Below are positions 1 through 8,606 of a stretch of DNA of 42,263 nucleotides, one piece after another. The notes beneath the pieces were generated by a model. The model saw only the letters and a program-made list of their open reading frames with translations, searched no databases and was not told where the DNA came from. Within the stretch, counting starts at the first letter, position 1, and every line of letters starts with the position of its first letter. Source of the stretch: Rhodococcus tukisamuensis NBRC 100609. Lineage in GTDB: Bacteria > Actinomycetota > Actinomycetes > Mycobacteriales > Mycobacteriaceae. The stretch covers positions 1 to 42,263 of the forward strand of contig NZ_BCXG01000035.1 of the NCBI RefSeq assembly GCF_001894985.1, written 5' to 3'. The position numbers and the translations under genes were made by a program.

Positions 1-408
1 GGGGTGGCGCCACTGGGTGGCGCCGAGCAGCGACCACGGCCCGCCGAGCCACTGCCAGGACCGGATCGTCTCGACCAGCACCCACCCGGCGGGCACCCCC
101 ACCACGGCGCAGGCCGCGCGGGGTCCGGTGACGGGCGCCCGCAGCAGCGCGCGGACGAGCACCGCCCACCCGGTCCACAGCAACGCGAGCGCACCGATGG
201 CAAAGGGGAAGAAGAACACCAGGTTCGGCGCCAACCAGTAGAGGCCCGCGCCGAGGAAACCGACGCCGACCAACCATCCGAGCAGCGCGGCCTCACCGGG
301 GGACGGCGCGGCCGCGATCAGGAGCAACAGCGGGACAAGCGCCACCCATGCCAGGACGGACAGGTCCGGTGCAGGGAAGGCCAGCGCCGGCAAGGCCCCC
401 GCGGCCAC
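1..408 (-). CDS. lnt: Apolipoprotein N-acyltransferase, N-terminal part (runs off left edge)
   Basis: Reading the minus strand from about 408 down to base 1 gives an uninterrupted hydrophobic frame. It contains ALPALAFPAPDLSVLAWVAL, then further membrane helices (LLGWLVGVGFLGAGLYWL, NLVFFFPFAIGALALLW), and ends in WVLVETIRSWQWLGGPWSLL. The helix order and the final E-x-x-R...GGPWxLLG stretch are typical of the N-terminal membrane half of Lnt. Lnt adds the third acyl chain to the N-terminal cysteine of lipoproteins in the membrane. The nitrilase-like catalytic domain would lie beyond base 1. The start is uncertain: I chose GTG at 408, but the frame stays open upstream into the esterase stop, so coupling to that gene is likely. 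Family identity rests on about 135 residues. Confidence 0.72.
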   Translation of the reverse strand, partial: MAAGALPALAFPAPDLSVLAWVALVPLLLLIAAAPSPGEAALLGWLVGVGFLGAGLYWLAPNLVFFFPFAIGALALLWTGWAVLVRALLRAPVTGPRAACAVVGVPAGWVLVETIRSWQWLGGPWSLLGATQWRHP

Positions 409-436
409 CGCGGCCAGACGCGACGCCCACCGCGAC

Positions 437-1510
437 TCACGAAATCTCGCGGGTCCCCGCCTCCCCCACGGCCAGGTGCGCGCGAACGAACTCGCCGACC
501 CGCCCAATTGCGCGGCCGGCCTCCGGAACCCAGTCCGCCGCGGCATGGAAGACGTGGATCTGCCGGTCCCACACCTCGAGGGTGACCGGCACGCCCGCGG
601 CGCTGAGGCGCTGCGCCATCAGTTCCGCGTCCGGGTACAGGATCTCGGTCGAGCCAACCTGGATCAGCACCGGCGGCAACGCGCCGAGGGCGGCGTCCAC
701 CGGCGAGACCCGGGGCGGGGACGACGGGTCGGCGTGACGCTCGGCCCGGTCCGCCAGAGCGGTCAGGACGGGCAGCACCGAGCGTGGGAACACCGGGCAG
801 GCAGCGGCTTTCGGGTCGGCCAGCTTGGCCGTCGGGTCCATGTCCGTGAGCGGCGACAGCGCCACCAGCGCGGCCGGCTGCTGCAGGCCGCGCGCGTCGA
901 GCTCGAGCGCGGTCGCGAACGTGAGGTAACCGCCCGCCGAGTCCCCGGCGATGGCGATGCGCTCGGGCGCGAAACCCTGTGCCAGCAGCCATCGGTACCC
1001 GGAGACCGCGTCGGCGACGGAGTCGGCGATCGTGTGCCTCGGCAGCATCCGGTAGTCGACGCTGAGCACGGCAGCCTTCGCGGCCGCGGAGACCCACGAC
1101 TCCAGCCGGCGATGGGTGTTCAACCCGCAGACCAGGAACCCGCCGCCGTGCAGGTAGAGCACCGCGGACGCGTCGTCGACCGCGCCGGCCTCGAGCCACT
1201 CGGCGTCGCAGTGCGGCAGGCACACCCGGCGCCGCCGAACGTCGCGGACGGGCGGCAGGAAACGGGCGGCGAGGTCGACCAGACCCGCGGGCCACAGCGG
1301 CCCCGGACAGCGCGCCCAGAGCGCGATGAACGGCTTCACCGTGCATCGCACCGTCGCGGCGAGGACCTGCGACCGAAGGCTCGCGCCCGCCACGAACGTC
1401 GGCTCGGCGGCGGCCGCGATCGCCCGGGTCGCGGCGGGCTTGCGGCGCGGGCGCGCCCGCGCGCGAGCACCTTGGGCGGACCCTGCTGTCGACGTCGAAT
1501 TCACGGACAT
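437..1510 (-). CDS. Alpha/beta hydrolase, HSL-type esterase/lipase
   Basis: A 357-residue protein of the hormone-sensitive-lipase (acetyl esterase) family, which hydrolyses short acyl esters. The oxyanion-hole motif HGGGF lies near residues 121-125. The nucleophile elbow GDSAGG is at about 189-194 (Ser191). A likely acid Asp is at about 294 (ILYPDAE) and the catalytic His at about 319 (IHVFH). The start at 1510 is chosen because GGGAG precedes this ATG; an open extension to 1624 has no comparable support. The Arg/Ala-rich N-terminus has no clear signal peptide. The gene runs toward the lnt fragment, and its TGA overlaps the open lnt frame, so the two may be one transcript. The substrate cannot be told. 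Confidence 0.85.
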   Translation of the reverse strand: MSVNSTSTAGSAQGARARARPRRKPAATRAIAAAAEPTFVAGASLRSQVLAATVRCTVKPFIALWARCPGPLWPAGLVDLAARFLPPVRDVRRRRVCLPHCDAEWLEAGAVDDASAVLYLHGGGFLVCGLNTHRRLESWVSAAAKAAVLSVDYRMLPRHTIADSVADAVSGYRWLLAQGFAPERIAIAGDSAGGYLTFATALELDARGLQQPAALVALSPLTDMDPTAKLADPKAAACPVFPRSVLPVLTALADRAERHADPSSPPRVSPVDAALGALPPVLIQVGSTEILYPDAELMAQRLSAAGVPVTLEVWDRQIHVFHAAADWVPEAGRAIGRVGEFVRAHLAVGEAGTREIS

Positions 1511-1771
1511 CTTCGGCTCCCGGCATGTCTGGAACGAACACCTGATGCCGACCACGAGTGGCACGAACCAGGCACTGCCGAGACGCGAAGGGCAGCACCG
1601 ACGATCGTACTTCGCGTAGATCACATTGACCAGAGTGGCGCGGGATGAACACGCAGGTCACAGCCCGATAAACGCGGTGGAGGACGGCGGTGGCGCACCC
1701 GTCGGCACACGCTTACGGTGGTTGGTGGAGGCCGCGCCGTGAGTGGGGCGGCCGAGTGCACGGGAGGGGCG

Positions 1772-2242
1772 ATGGCCGCCCTGGGCGTACTTGCCTTGTT
1801 GCTCGGCGTGCTGCTGATCCTGGTGGAGGCACACGCCCCGACTGCCGGTGTGCTCAGCGGCATCTCGGTGCTCGCCATTGCCGCGGGCGTGTGGATGCTG
1901 TTCGTCGCCGGCGGCGCCGCCGAGACCCTGGCGGTGCCGATCGCCGCGGGCACCGCGGTCGTCGGCCTCGGCGTCACTGCGGTCGCGGGCCGCAAGGTGA
2001 TCGCCGCCCGCCGCGAACCGGTGCGGGGCGGGGCACAGTCCCTGGTCGACCGCGAGGCGACGGTGACCAGTTGGTCCGGGTCGCAGGGCCAGGTGCAAGC
2101 CGACGGCGGCCTGTGGCGGGCCCGGATCGAGTTCGGCTACGACGCCGACCCGGCCCCCACTGCGGGCGATCCGGTGGTGGTGACGGGTGTGCACGGGCTC
2201 ACCCTGGCTGTCCGCCGCGCGCAGCCATGGGAGGTGAGGTAA
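1772..2242 (+). CDS. NfeD-family membrane protein
   Basis: A short protein of 156 residues. Two or three hydrophobic segments fill the first ~75 residues (LGVLALLLGVLLILVEAHAP; LSGISVLAIAAGVWMLFVAG; VPIAAGTAVVGLGVTAVAG). A C-terminal OB-fold-like domain follows (SLVDREATVTSW...GGLWRARI...GDPVVVTGV), which is the usual short NfeD layout without the N-terminal ClpP-like protease. NfeD proteins pair with stomatin/slipin partners at the membrane, and the next gene is a slipin whose GTG directly follows this TAA, so they are co-transcribed and probably translationally coupled. ATG 1772 has GGGAGG just upstream. An equally credible GTG at 1739, with GGAGG 7 nt upstream, would add 11 residues. Confidence 0.85.
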   Translation: MAALGVLALLLGVLLILVEAHAPTAGVLSGISVLAIAAGVWMLFVAGGAAETLAVPIAAGTAVVGLGVTAVAGRKVIAARREPVRGGAQSLVDREATVTSWSGSQGQVQADGGLWRARIEFGYDADPAPTAGDPVVVTGVHGLTLAVRRAQPWEVR

Positions 2243-3085
2243 GTGACTGCACTCCTGGTCATCGTGGTGATTCTGGTCATCGCGGCCCTGGTCGTGCCCG
2301 GAACCGCGGTGCGGGTGCTGCGTGAGTACGAGCGGGCCGTCGTCTTCCGCCTCGGCCGGGCACTCGAGGTGAAGGGACCCGGCGTGGTGCTGCTGATCCC
2401 GGTGGTGGACCGGATGGTCCGGGTGGGCCTGCGCACGGTGACGCTGAAGGTCCCGGCGCAGGAGGTGATCACCCGCGACAACGTGCCCGCCCGGGTCACC
2501 GCGGTGGCCTATTTCCGGGTGCTCGACGCCGACCGCGCTGTCATCGAGGTGGAGGACTTCCTCGCCGCGACGATGCAGATCGCCCAGACCACGCTGCGGT
2601 CGGTCCTCGGCAAGGCGGAACTGGACACCCTGCTCTCCGACCGCGAACGCCTCAACGAGGACCTGCAGAAGATCATCGACCAGCAGACCGAGCCGTGGGG
2701 CGTCAAGGTCACCACCGTCGAGATCAAGGACGTCGAGATCCCCGAGAGCATGCAACGCGCCATCGCGCGGCAGGCCGAGGCCGAACGAGAGCGGCGCGCC
2801 AAGATCATCAACGCCGAGGGCGAGTTCCAGGCGTCCGCGAAGCTTGCCGAGGCCGCCGAGGTGATCAGCCGGAACCCGACGACACTGCACCTGCGCTACC
2901 TGCAGACGCTGCGCGAGGTCGGCGGCGAGCACAACTCGACGGTGATCTTCCCGTTGCCCATCGACCTGATCCGGCCCTTCCTCGACGCGAGCGCGCCGAC
3001 CACGACGACGGCGGCTGCGTCGACGGCGTCGCCCGCGCGGCTGAACTCTGACCATTCCGGGGACAGTCCGCCGACCCGGACCTAG
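2243..3085 (+). CDS. Slipin/stomatin-like SPFH-domain protein
   Basis: 280 residues with an N-terminal membrane anchor ([17 protein letters not shown]). The SPFH domain begins at [20 protein letters not shown] and includes [14 protein letters not shown] and [17 protein letters not shown] charged helical stretch ([18 protein letters not shown]) and a short Thr/Ala-rich tail of low complexity follow. SPFH proteins oligomerise on membranes and organise microdomains or membrane proteases; slipins form a conserved operon with NfeD, exactly as here. The GTG start abuts the NfeD stop with no gap. The TAG stop (3083-3085) is also the first half of a likely -10 box, TAGCCT, for the next gene. Confidence 0.93.
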   Translation: MTALLVIVVILVIAALVVPGTAVRVLREYERAVVFRLGRALEVKGPGVVLLIPVVDRMVRVGLRTVTLKVPAQEVITRDNVPARVTAVAYFRVLDADRAVIEVEDFLAATMQIAQTTLRSVLGKAELDTLLSDRERLNEDLQKIIDQQTEPWGVKVTTVEIKDVEIPESMQRAIARQAEAERERRAKIINAEGEFQASAKLAEAAEVISRNPTTLHLRYLQTLREVGGEHNSTVIFPLPIDLIRPFLDASAPTTTTAAASTASPARLNSDHSGDSPPTRT

Positions 3086-3088
3086 CCT
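3083..3088 (+). promoter_or_regulatory. Putative -10 box of the GH1 gene, overlapping the slipin stop codon
   Basis: TAGCCT ends 7 nt before the GTG at 3096. This is the spacing of a leaderless actinobacterial promoter. Its first three bases are the slipin stop codon, so two signals share bases. The call rests on the -10 box alone. Confidence 0.4.
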
Positions 3089-3095
3089 GCTGTTC

Positions 3096-4460
3096 GTGCC
3101 CCGACTCCGGTTTCTCCGAAGCCCCGCAGCGGTCCGAACCGTCGCCCTCGTCCTCGCCCTGGCAGCGGCGCCGCTGATCGCCGCGGCGCCCGCGCAGGCC
3201 TCCCCGACCGACCTCGGCTCGGGCTTCGAGTGGGGCGTCGCGACCTCCGGGTTCCAGGCCGAGGGTCCCCCGCCGGACAGCAACTGGTCGCGGTACGTCG
3301 CGGCCGGCAAGACGCACGACGAGTACGGCTCCGGACCGGACTTCCGGCACCGCTACGTCGAGGACATCGCCAATGCGGCCGCGATGGGCGTGCAGGTGTT
3401 CCGGTTCTCCGTCGAGTGGGCACGGGTCCAACCCGCGCCCGGGGTCTGGGACGAGGCCGAGTTCGCCTACTACGACGACGTGGTCCGGCAGGTCCGCGCC
3501 CACGGCATGCGGCCGATGATCACCCTCGACCATTTCGTCTACCCGGGCTGGGTCGCGGACCGCGGCGGCTGGTCTGACGAGGGCACCGTCGACTCCTGGC
3601 TGGCCAACGCCGAGCGGGTGGTCCGGCGCTACGCCGGCGACGGGACCAACTGGATCACGTTCAACGAGGCGACCGTGTTCCTGCAGAAGGAGCTGACGTT
3701 CGGCGGGATCTCCCTGGCCGCGGCGCCGCAGATGCTCGACCGCATGGTCCGAGCACACCGCGCCGTCTACGACCTGATCCACCGGGTGGACCCGGCGGCA
3801 CAGGTGTCGAGCAATGTCGCGTACATCCCCGCGGCGATGGGCGCGATGGACGGGATGTTCGCCGACCGGGTCCGCGACAAGCTGGACTTCGTCGGGATCG
3901 ACTACTACTACGGCGTCTCGCTCGACAACATCACCGCCGCGAACGCGGTCACCGACGCGTTCTTCGACATCCGCCCGCAGCCGGACGGCATCTACCACGC
4001 CGCGATGTACTACGCCCGCAAGTACCCCGAGCTGCCGATCTACATCGTGGAGAACGGCATGCCCGGCGACGACGGCAAGGACCGGCCGGACGGCTACACC
4101 CGGTCGGACCACCTGCGCGATCACGTGTACTGGCTCGGCCGCGCCCAGGACGACGGCGCCCGCGTGATCGGCTACAACTACTGGTCGATCACCGACAACT
4201 TCGAGTGGGGCACGTACCGGCCCCGGTTCGGCCTGTACACGGTGGACGTGTTGACCGACCCGACGCTGACCCGCCGACCCACAGACGCGGTCGCCGCCTA
4301 CCGCGACATCATCGCCGCGAACGGGCTGCCGGACGACTACCGCCCGATGGCACGGCAGTCGGTCTGCTCACTGGTCGACCCGCCGAAGAGCTGCCTGAAC
4401 CCGCCCGCTGTCCCGGGTGTCAGCGATACCGGCTCTGCAGCATCGACAGGGTCGAGGTGA
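3096..4460 (+). CDS. Secreted glycoside hydrolase family 1 (beta-glucosidase-like)
   Basis: 454 residues. A signal peptide of about 36 residues (basic start, VALVLALAAAPLIAA core, APAQA cleavage box) predicts export. The mature part is GH1: FEWGVATSGFQAEG at the start of the barrel, the acid/base Glu191 in TFNEA (family TFNEP), the nucleophile Glu319 in YIVENGM (family TENG) and WSITDNFEW at about 363-371. Both catalytic carboxylates are present, so hydrolysis of beta-glycosides outside the membrane is likely; the sugar is unknown. Most bacterial GH1 enzymes are cytoplasmic, so export is notable. The last 41 bp overlap the convergent SRPBCC gene. It starts 10 bp after the slipin stop. Confidence 0.88.
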   Translation: MPRLRFLRSPAAVRTVALVLALAAAPLIAAAPAQASPTDLGSGFEWGVATSGFQAEGPPPDSNWSRYVAAGKTHDEYGSGPDFRHRYVEDIANAAAMGVQVFRFSVEWARVQPAPGVWDEAEFAYYDDVVRQVRAHGMRPMITLDHFVYPGWVADRGGWSDEGTVDSWLANAERVVRRYAGDGTNWITFNEATVFLQKELTFGGISLAAAPQMLDRMVRAHRAVYDLIHRVDPAAQVSSNVAYIPAAMGAMDGMFADRVRDKLDFVGIDYYYGVSLDNITAANAVTDAFFDIRPQPDGIYHAAMYYARKYPELPIYIVENGMPGDDGKDRPDGYTRSDHLRDHVYWLGRAQDDGARVIGYNYWSITDNFEWGTYRPRFGLYTVDVLTDPTLTRRPTDAVAAYRDIIAANGLPDDYRPMARQSVCSLVDPPKSCLNPPAVPGVSDTGSAASTGSR

Positions 4461-4929
4461 TGCCCTCGCCGTTCTTCGCCGGAAACCCGGTGAGCTCGAG
4501 CATCTTTGCGAGCCCAGCCGACGAGTAGTCGAACACCTCGGTGACCCGGGTCCGCGGCGAGGCTGTCCCCGCCCCGGCCTCCGGCGCGGCTGTGCCACCG
4601 GTCGCGGCCTCCGGCTCGAACTCCCAACGCCACCGGTGCCCGAACGGGTGCCGCCACTCGATCAGCCGGCCCTCCTCGAAGGCCGTGACCCTGGAGGTGA
4701 TCCGGTACGGGAAGCCGTACATCCGCATCGACACCGTGAACTTGTCGCCGAGTCCGAGCCGGTCCGGGCTCGACACCGCCCCCAGCACGGTTCCCGAGCC
4801 GTCCAGGTCACCGTGCCTCCGCGGGTCGGCGAGCTGGTCGAACAGTTCGGCGGCATCGGCATCCACGACGGCGCTGCGGGCAACCTGGCGTGGACCGCGG
4901 TCGACGGTGACGACGTCATCTGTGGCCAT
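4420..4929 (-). CDS. SRPBCC-superfamily (START/polyketide cyclase-like) protein
   Basis: A 169-residue protein with the pattern of a hydrophobic-ligand-binding SRPBCC fold: VARSAVVDADAAELFDQLAD near the N-terminus, then LGLGDKFTVSMRMYGFPYRI, FEEGRLIEWRHPFGHRWRWE and a C-terminal helix (YSSAGLAKMLELTGF). A polar, proline-rich insert (about residues 105-125) lies before the last strand. Members bind lipids or act as cyclases or dehydratases; no specific function can be assigned. ATG 4929 is the first ATG (a TTG lies 9 nt upstream); no strong ribosome site is visible. Its 3' end lies inside the 3' end of the GH1 gene (41-bp convergent overlap). Confidence 0.75.
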   Translation of the reverse strand: MATDDVVTVDRGPRQVARSAVVDADAAELFDQLADPRRHGDLDGSGTVLGAVSSPDRLGLGDKFTVSMRMYGFPYRITSRVTAFEEGRLIEWRHPFGHRWRWEFEPEAATGGTAAPEAGAGTASPRTRVTEVFDYSSAGLAKMLELTGFPAKNGEGITSTLSMLQSRYR

Positions 4930-4974
4930 GCGGTTCAAGATACGCCTGGTTCGAGACGCGCCGGGGCGGTGACA

Positions 4975-4980
4975 TATCGT
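4975..4980 (+). promoter_or_regulatory. Putative leaderless -10 box of the LysE-family gene
   Basis: TATCGT is followed by 8 nt and then the ATG at 4989, so transcription would start at or next to the start codon. No ribosome site precedes the ATG, which fits. Confidence 0.45.
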
Positions 4981-4988
4981 CTCGGCTC

Positions 4989-5621
4989 ATGGCATGGCAG
5001 GTGTGGTTGGCGTTCTTCGGCGCGGCGTGGGTGATCAGCCTCTCGCCCGGCGCCGGCGCCATCGCCTCGATGTCGTCCGGACTGAACCACGGTCTGCGGC
5101 ACGGCTACTGGAACATCGTCGGGCTGCAACTGGGCCTGCTGCTGCAGATCCTGATCGTCGCCGCCGGCATCGGTGCGCTGCTCGCGAGTTCGGCGCTGGC
5201 CTTCACGGTGATCAAGTGGTTCGGCGTCGCCTACCTGGTCTACCTCGGCGTCCGGCAGTGGCGGGCTGCGCCCACCGAGGTGTCCGCCGACACCGAGGGA
5301 CGCGGCCGGTCCGCGGCCGCGCTGATCGCGCGCGGGTTCCTCGTCAACGCGAGCAACCCGAAGGCCGTCGTGTTCATGCTCGCGGTGCTGCCGCAGTTCC
5401 TCGACCCGGCTGCGCCCCTGGCCCCGCAGTACGCGGCCATCGCCGCCACCATGGTCGCGGTGGACGTGATGGTGATGACCGGGTACACGGGGCTGGCGGC
5501 GCGGGTGCTGGCCGTCATGCGGTCACCGCGGCAGCAGCGCGTCACCGGCCGGGTGTTCGCCGGCCTGTTCTTCGCGGCCGCCGCATTCCTCTCGCTGGTG
5601 CGCCGAGGCACGACGGTGTGA
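4989..5621 (+). CDS. LysE/RhtB-family amino-acid exporter
   Basis: 210 residues, the standard family length. Six hydrophobic segments are visible, beginning with VWLAFFGAAWVISLSPGAGA, whose SPGAGA matches the family's conserved SPGP-type motif in helix 1. IKWFGVAYLVYLGVRQWR (helix 3) and FLVNASNPKAVVFMLAVLPQF (the NPK motif) follow. The family exports amino acids or similar solutes by proton exchange across the inner membrane; the substrate is unknown. No regulator is adjacent, and the neighbours on both sides are unrelated convergent or divergent genes. Confidence 0.9.
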   Translation: MAWQVWLAFFGAAWVISLSPGAGAIASMSSGLNHGLRHGYWNIVGLQLGLLLQILIVAAGIGALLASSALAFTVIKWFGVAYLVYLGVRQWRAAPTEVSADTEGRGRSAAALIARGFLVNASNPKAVVFMLAVLPQFLDPAAPLAPQYAAIAATMVAVDVMVMTGYTGLAARVLAVMRSPRQQRVTGRVFAGLFFAAAAFLSLVRRGTTV

Positions 5622-5637
5622 CGCGGGTGCGCGCCGC

Positions 5638-6051
5638 TCAGACGGCGGGACCCCCGATGTTGACCATCCAGCCGATCCCGAACCGGTCGTTGCACATGCC
5701 GAACTCGTCGCCCCACATCTGCTTCTCCAGCGGGACCAGAATCTCCCCGCCGTCGGTGAGCTTGTCCCAGTAGCCGCGCAACTCGTCGCCGTCGTCGCCG
5801 CTGAGACTCACGGTGATGTTGGTGCCCGGGTTGTACGCCATGCCCTCCGGGGTGTCCGCGCCCATCAGGGTGAATCCGCTGGGGGTCTCGAGCTTGCCGT
5901 GCATGATCAGGTCGGCGTCCGGACCGTCCTTGTCGCCGTACTCCCCGATGGTGGTCAGGGTGAGGGTGCCGCCGAAGACGCCCTTGTAGTACTCCATCGC
6001 CTCGCGGGCGTTGTCGGTGAAACTGATGTACGGGTTGAGACGAGAGGCCAT
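5638..6051 (-). CDS. VOC-family (PhnB/glyoxalase-like) protein
   Basis: 137 residues with the PhnB-type arrangement: RLNPYISFTDNAREAMEYYK at the start, FGGTLTLTTIGEYGD, an ADLIMHGKLETPSGFTLMGA strand pair, then a second half ending EFGMCNDRFGIGWMVNIG. VOC proteins bind a metal or small ligand between paired beta-alpha-beta modules; PhnB-like members mostly lack a known reaction. ATG 6051 is chosen because AAGGAG lies 6 nt upstream; a GTG directly before it is also possible. The gene is convergent with the LysE gene across 16 bp and appears to be a single-gene unit. Confidence 0.85.
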   Translation of the reverse strand: MASRLNPYISFTDNAREAMEYYKGVFGGTLTLTTIGEYGDKDGPDADLIMHGKLETPSGFTLMGADTPEGMAYNPGTNITVSLSGDDGDELRGYWDKLTDGGEILVPLEKQMWGDEFGMCNDRFGIGWMVNIGGPAV

Positions 6052-6117
6052 CACGATCTCCTTAGCTCATGGGCACTTCAGCTCTGCAGCAAGGTACGGC
6101 TCTCACCCTAACGCGGC

Positions 6118-6981
6118 CTACATGTCCAGGCCGAGGTCCAGAACAGACACCGAGTGGGTGAGCCCGCCGACCGCGAGGTAGTCCACCCCGGTCCGGGCGA
6201 AGTCCGCGGCGACGTCGATCGTCAGCCCACCCGACGACTCGAGCCTCGTGCGCGGGGACTTCGTGTCCCGTCGCTGCACCGCGGCCTGCGTCTCCCACAG
6301 CGCAAAGTTGTCCAGGAGCACCAGGTCGACGCCCTCGGCCAGCACCTCGTCGAGCTGAGCGAGGCTGTCCACCTCGACCTCGCACTCGATGTCCGGTGCG
6401 GCGGCCCGGACGGCCCGCAGCGCGGCGACCACCGAGCCGGCGGCCGCGACGTGGTTGTCCTTGATCAGGGCGGCGTCGCCGAGACCCATCCGGTGGTTGA
6501 CCCCGCCGCCCATCCGGACCGCGTACTTCTGCAGCGACCGCAGGCCGGGCAGCGTCTTGCGGCTGTCACGGATCTGGCAGTCGGTGCCGGCGACCTCGTC
6601 CACCCAGGCGGCGGTCGCCGTGGCGATCCCGGACAGGTGGCAGACCAGGTTGAGCATGGTGCGTTCGGCGGTGAGCAGCCCGCGGGTCGGCGCCAGCACG
6701 GTGAGCGCGGACTCCCCCGCCTCGATCCGGGCACCGTCGGCGACCCTGCCGAGCACCTCGTAGTTGCCCACTCCGAGCACCTCGTCGAGCACCAGCAGGC
6801 CCACGTCGAGTCCGGCGACGGTCCCGGCCGAGCGGGAGACCATGGCGGCCTTCGCGACGGCGTCGGCGGGCACGGTCGCCGTCGAGGTTACGTCGGGTCC
6901 GTACCGCAGGTCCTCGTCCAGCGCGACCCGCACCAGGGTGCGGATCTCCTCGAGGTCCAGTCCGTCGGGCAGTGTGGTCAT
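6118..6981 (-). CDS. nadC: Nicotinate-nucleotide pyrophosphorylase (quinolinate phosphoribosyltransferase)
   Basis: 287 residues. The enzyme converts quinolinate and PRPP to nicotinate mononucleotide, CO2 and PPi, the third step of de novo NAD synthesis in the cytoplasm. Typical motifs are ALDEDLRYGPDVTS near the N-terminus, TMLNLVCHLSGIAT, IRDSRKTLPGLRSLQKYAV followed by GGGVNHRMGL (substrate-binding Arg/Lys/His), LIKDNH, CEVEVDSL, VDLVLLDNF and the C-terminal ESSGG and LAVGGLTHS phosphate loops. ATG 6981 overlaps the nadB stop (ATGA), so nadABC form one translationally coupled operon. Length and motifs are complete. Confidence 0.97.
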   Translation of the reverse strand: MTTLPDGLDLEEIRTLVRVALDEDLRYGPDVTSTATVPADAVAKAAMVSRSAGTVAGLDVGLLVLDEVLGVGNYEVLGRVADGARIEAGESALTVLAPTRGLLTAERTMLNLVCHLSGIATATAAWVDEVAGTDCQIRDSRKTLPGLRSLQKYAVRMGGGVNHRMGLGDAALIKDNHVAAAGSVVAALRAVRAAAPDIECEVEVDSLAQLDEVLAEGVDLVLLDNFALWETQAAVQRRDTKSPRTRLESSGGLTIDVAADFARTGVDYLAVGGLTHSVSVLDLGLDM

Positions 6982-8606
6982 CGTGCTCCTGTCAGGGTCA
7001 GGTCGGGGGTTTCCAGGGCACCGGACGCGCCGCGGCGCACCTCGATGCTGCGGCGCCAGCTCTCGGCCGGCTCCGGGTGGTCGCGGCGGGTGTGGGCACC
7101 GCGAGTCTCGGTCCGGGCCCGCGCGGCGAGCACCAGCGCGGACGCCGTCTCGGTCAGCGCGGCGTCCTCGAGGTCGGCGGTGGTCGCCGGCACCCGGTCG
7201 GGTGCCTCGGCGAGCGTGGCCGCGGCGATGGCCAGGCCGTCGCCGTCGCGGACCACCGAGGCGTGGGTGGTCATGGCGGACTGCAGTGCCGAGCGGTCCG
7301 CCGCGGCCTCGCGCGGCAGCGCCGCGTCGGTGACCTCGACCCGGACCCCGGCCCGTTCGGTCGCCGCCGCGCCGGCCCGCTCGCCGACCACGAGGCCCTC
7401 GAGCAGGCTGTTGGACGCCAGCCGGTTGGCGCCGTGCAACCCGGTGCGGGCCGCCTCGCCCGCCGCGTACAGGCCCGGTACCGCGGTGCGCCCGTGCACG
7501 TCGGTGACGACGCCGCCGCAGGAGTAGTGCGCGGCCGGGGCGACCGGGATCAGCTGGTGCGCCGGGTCGATTCCGACGGCCAGGCAGGACGCCGTGACGG
7601 TCGGGAAGCGCTCGGCGAATCCGCGCAGGTGGCGGGCGTCGAGGTAGACGTGGTCGGTGCCGAGCCCGCGCATCCGATCCGCGACCGCCCGCGACACCAC
7701 GTCGCGTGGTGCCAGGTCGCCGAGCGGGTGGACCCCGGCGGTCACCGAGTTCCCCTCGGCGTCGACGAGTCTCGCGCCCTCGCCGCGGACGGCCTCGCTG
7801 ACCAGTGGCCGACGCCCGACCCCGCCGGGGGTGAACAGCACGGTCGGGTGGAACTGGACGAACTCGAGGTCGGCGACGGCGGCGCCGGCGGCCAGCGCGA
7901 GCGCGACCCCGTCGGCGGTGGCGCCGGGCGGGTTGGTGCTGCACGAGTAGAGCTGACCGAGCCCGCCGGTGGCGAGCAGCACGGCGGGCGCATGGACGAC
8001 GCCGACGGCGGTGCCGTCGACACCGTTGTCGGACAGGACGATCAGCCCGGTGACCCCGCGCTCGTCGGTGACCACCCGCGCGGCCGCGGCACCGAAGAGC
8101 ACCGGCAGGCCCGCCGCGTTGAGGGCGCGCTGCACCTCGGCACCGGTGGCGTCGCCGCCGGCGTGGATGATGCGCCGGACACTGTGCCCGCCCTCACGGG
8201 TGCGGGAGACCGCGCCGTCCCGGCCGAGGTCGAACACCGCCCCGAGGTCGGTCAGCGCCGCGACGGCGGCGGGACCGCCCTCGACGATCGAGCGGACCGC
8301 GGCCTCGTCACACAGACCGGCGCCGGCCTCGACGGTGTCCGCGACGTGCCCGGCGACCGAGTCGTTCTCGGGCGCGACCACCGCGATCCCGCCCTGCGCG
8401 TACTGGGTCGCGGTGTCGGTGGGGCCGCCCTTGCTGACGGTGAGCACCCGCAGCCCACGCAACGACGCGGTGCGGGCCGCGGTCAGTCCCGCGACTCCGC
8501 CGCCGACGACGACCAGGTCGGCGTGAGCCTCCCAGCTCGCGCCCGGCACGGCCGTCGCCCCGCGCACATCCCCCGTCGCCTCGCTCGCCCCGCGCCGCGG
8601 GGTCAC
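6978..8606 (-). CDS. nadB: L-aspartate oxidase
   Basis: 542 residues. The FAD enzyme oxidises L-aspartate to iminoaspartate, the first step of NAD synthesis. The sequence shows the dinucleotide-binding GGGVAGLTAA near residue 35, QYAQGGIAVV, the substrate region EFVQFHPTVLF, PRDVVSRAVADRM, the SCGGVVTDVHGRTAVPGLYAAGE segment (given here as its parts SCGGVVTD and GLYAAGE) and HGANRLASNSLLEGLV, followed by the helical C-terminal domain. The start is the GTG at 8606, sharing one base with the nadA stop (TAGTG), a tightly coupled start. The first ~25 residues before the FAD motif are low-complexity. It overlaps nadC by 4 nt. Confidence 0.96.
   Translation of the reverse strand: MTPRRGASEATGDVRGATAVPGASWEAHADLVVVGGGVAGLTAARTASLRGLRVLTVSKGGPTDTATQYAQGGIAVVAPENDSVAGHVADTVEAGAGLCDEAAVRSIVEGGPAAVAALTDLGAVFDLGRDGAVSRTREGGHSVRRIIHAGGDATGAEVQRALNAAGLPVLFGAAAARVVTDERGVTGLIVLSDNGVDGTAVGVVHAPAVLLATGGLGQLYSCSTNPPGATADGVALALAAGAAVADLEFVQFHPTVLFTPGGVGRRPLVSEAVRGEGARLVDAEGNSVTAGVHPLGDLAPRDVVSRAVADRMRGLGTDHVYLDARHLRGFAERFPTVTASCLAVGIDPAHQLIPVAPAAHYSCGGVVTDVHGRTAVPGLYAAGEAARTGLHGANRLASNSLLEGLVVGERAGAAATERAGVRVEVTDAALPREAAADRSALQSAMTTHASVVRDGDGLAIAAATLAEAPDRVPATTADLEDAALTETASALVLAARARTETRGAHTRRDHPEPAESWRRSIEVRRGASGALETPDLTLTGAR

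Noticed and set aside
6982-7944. Possible long N-terminal extension of nadC
   Set aside because: The extra part is Arg/Pro-rich and is the nadB gene read in another frame; nadC's own ATG overlaps the nadB stop.
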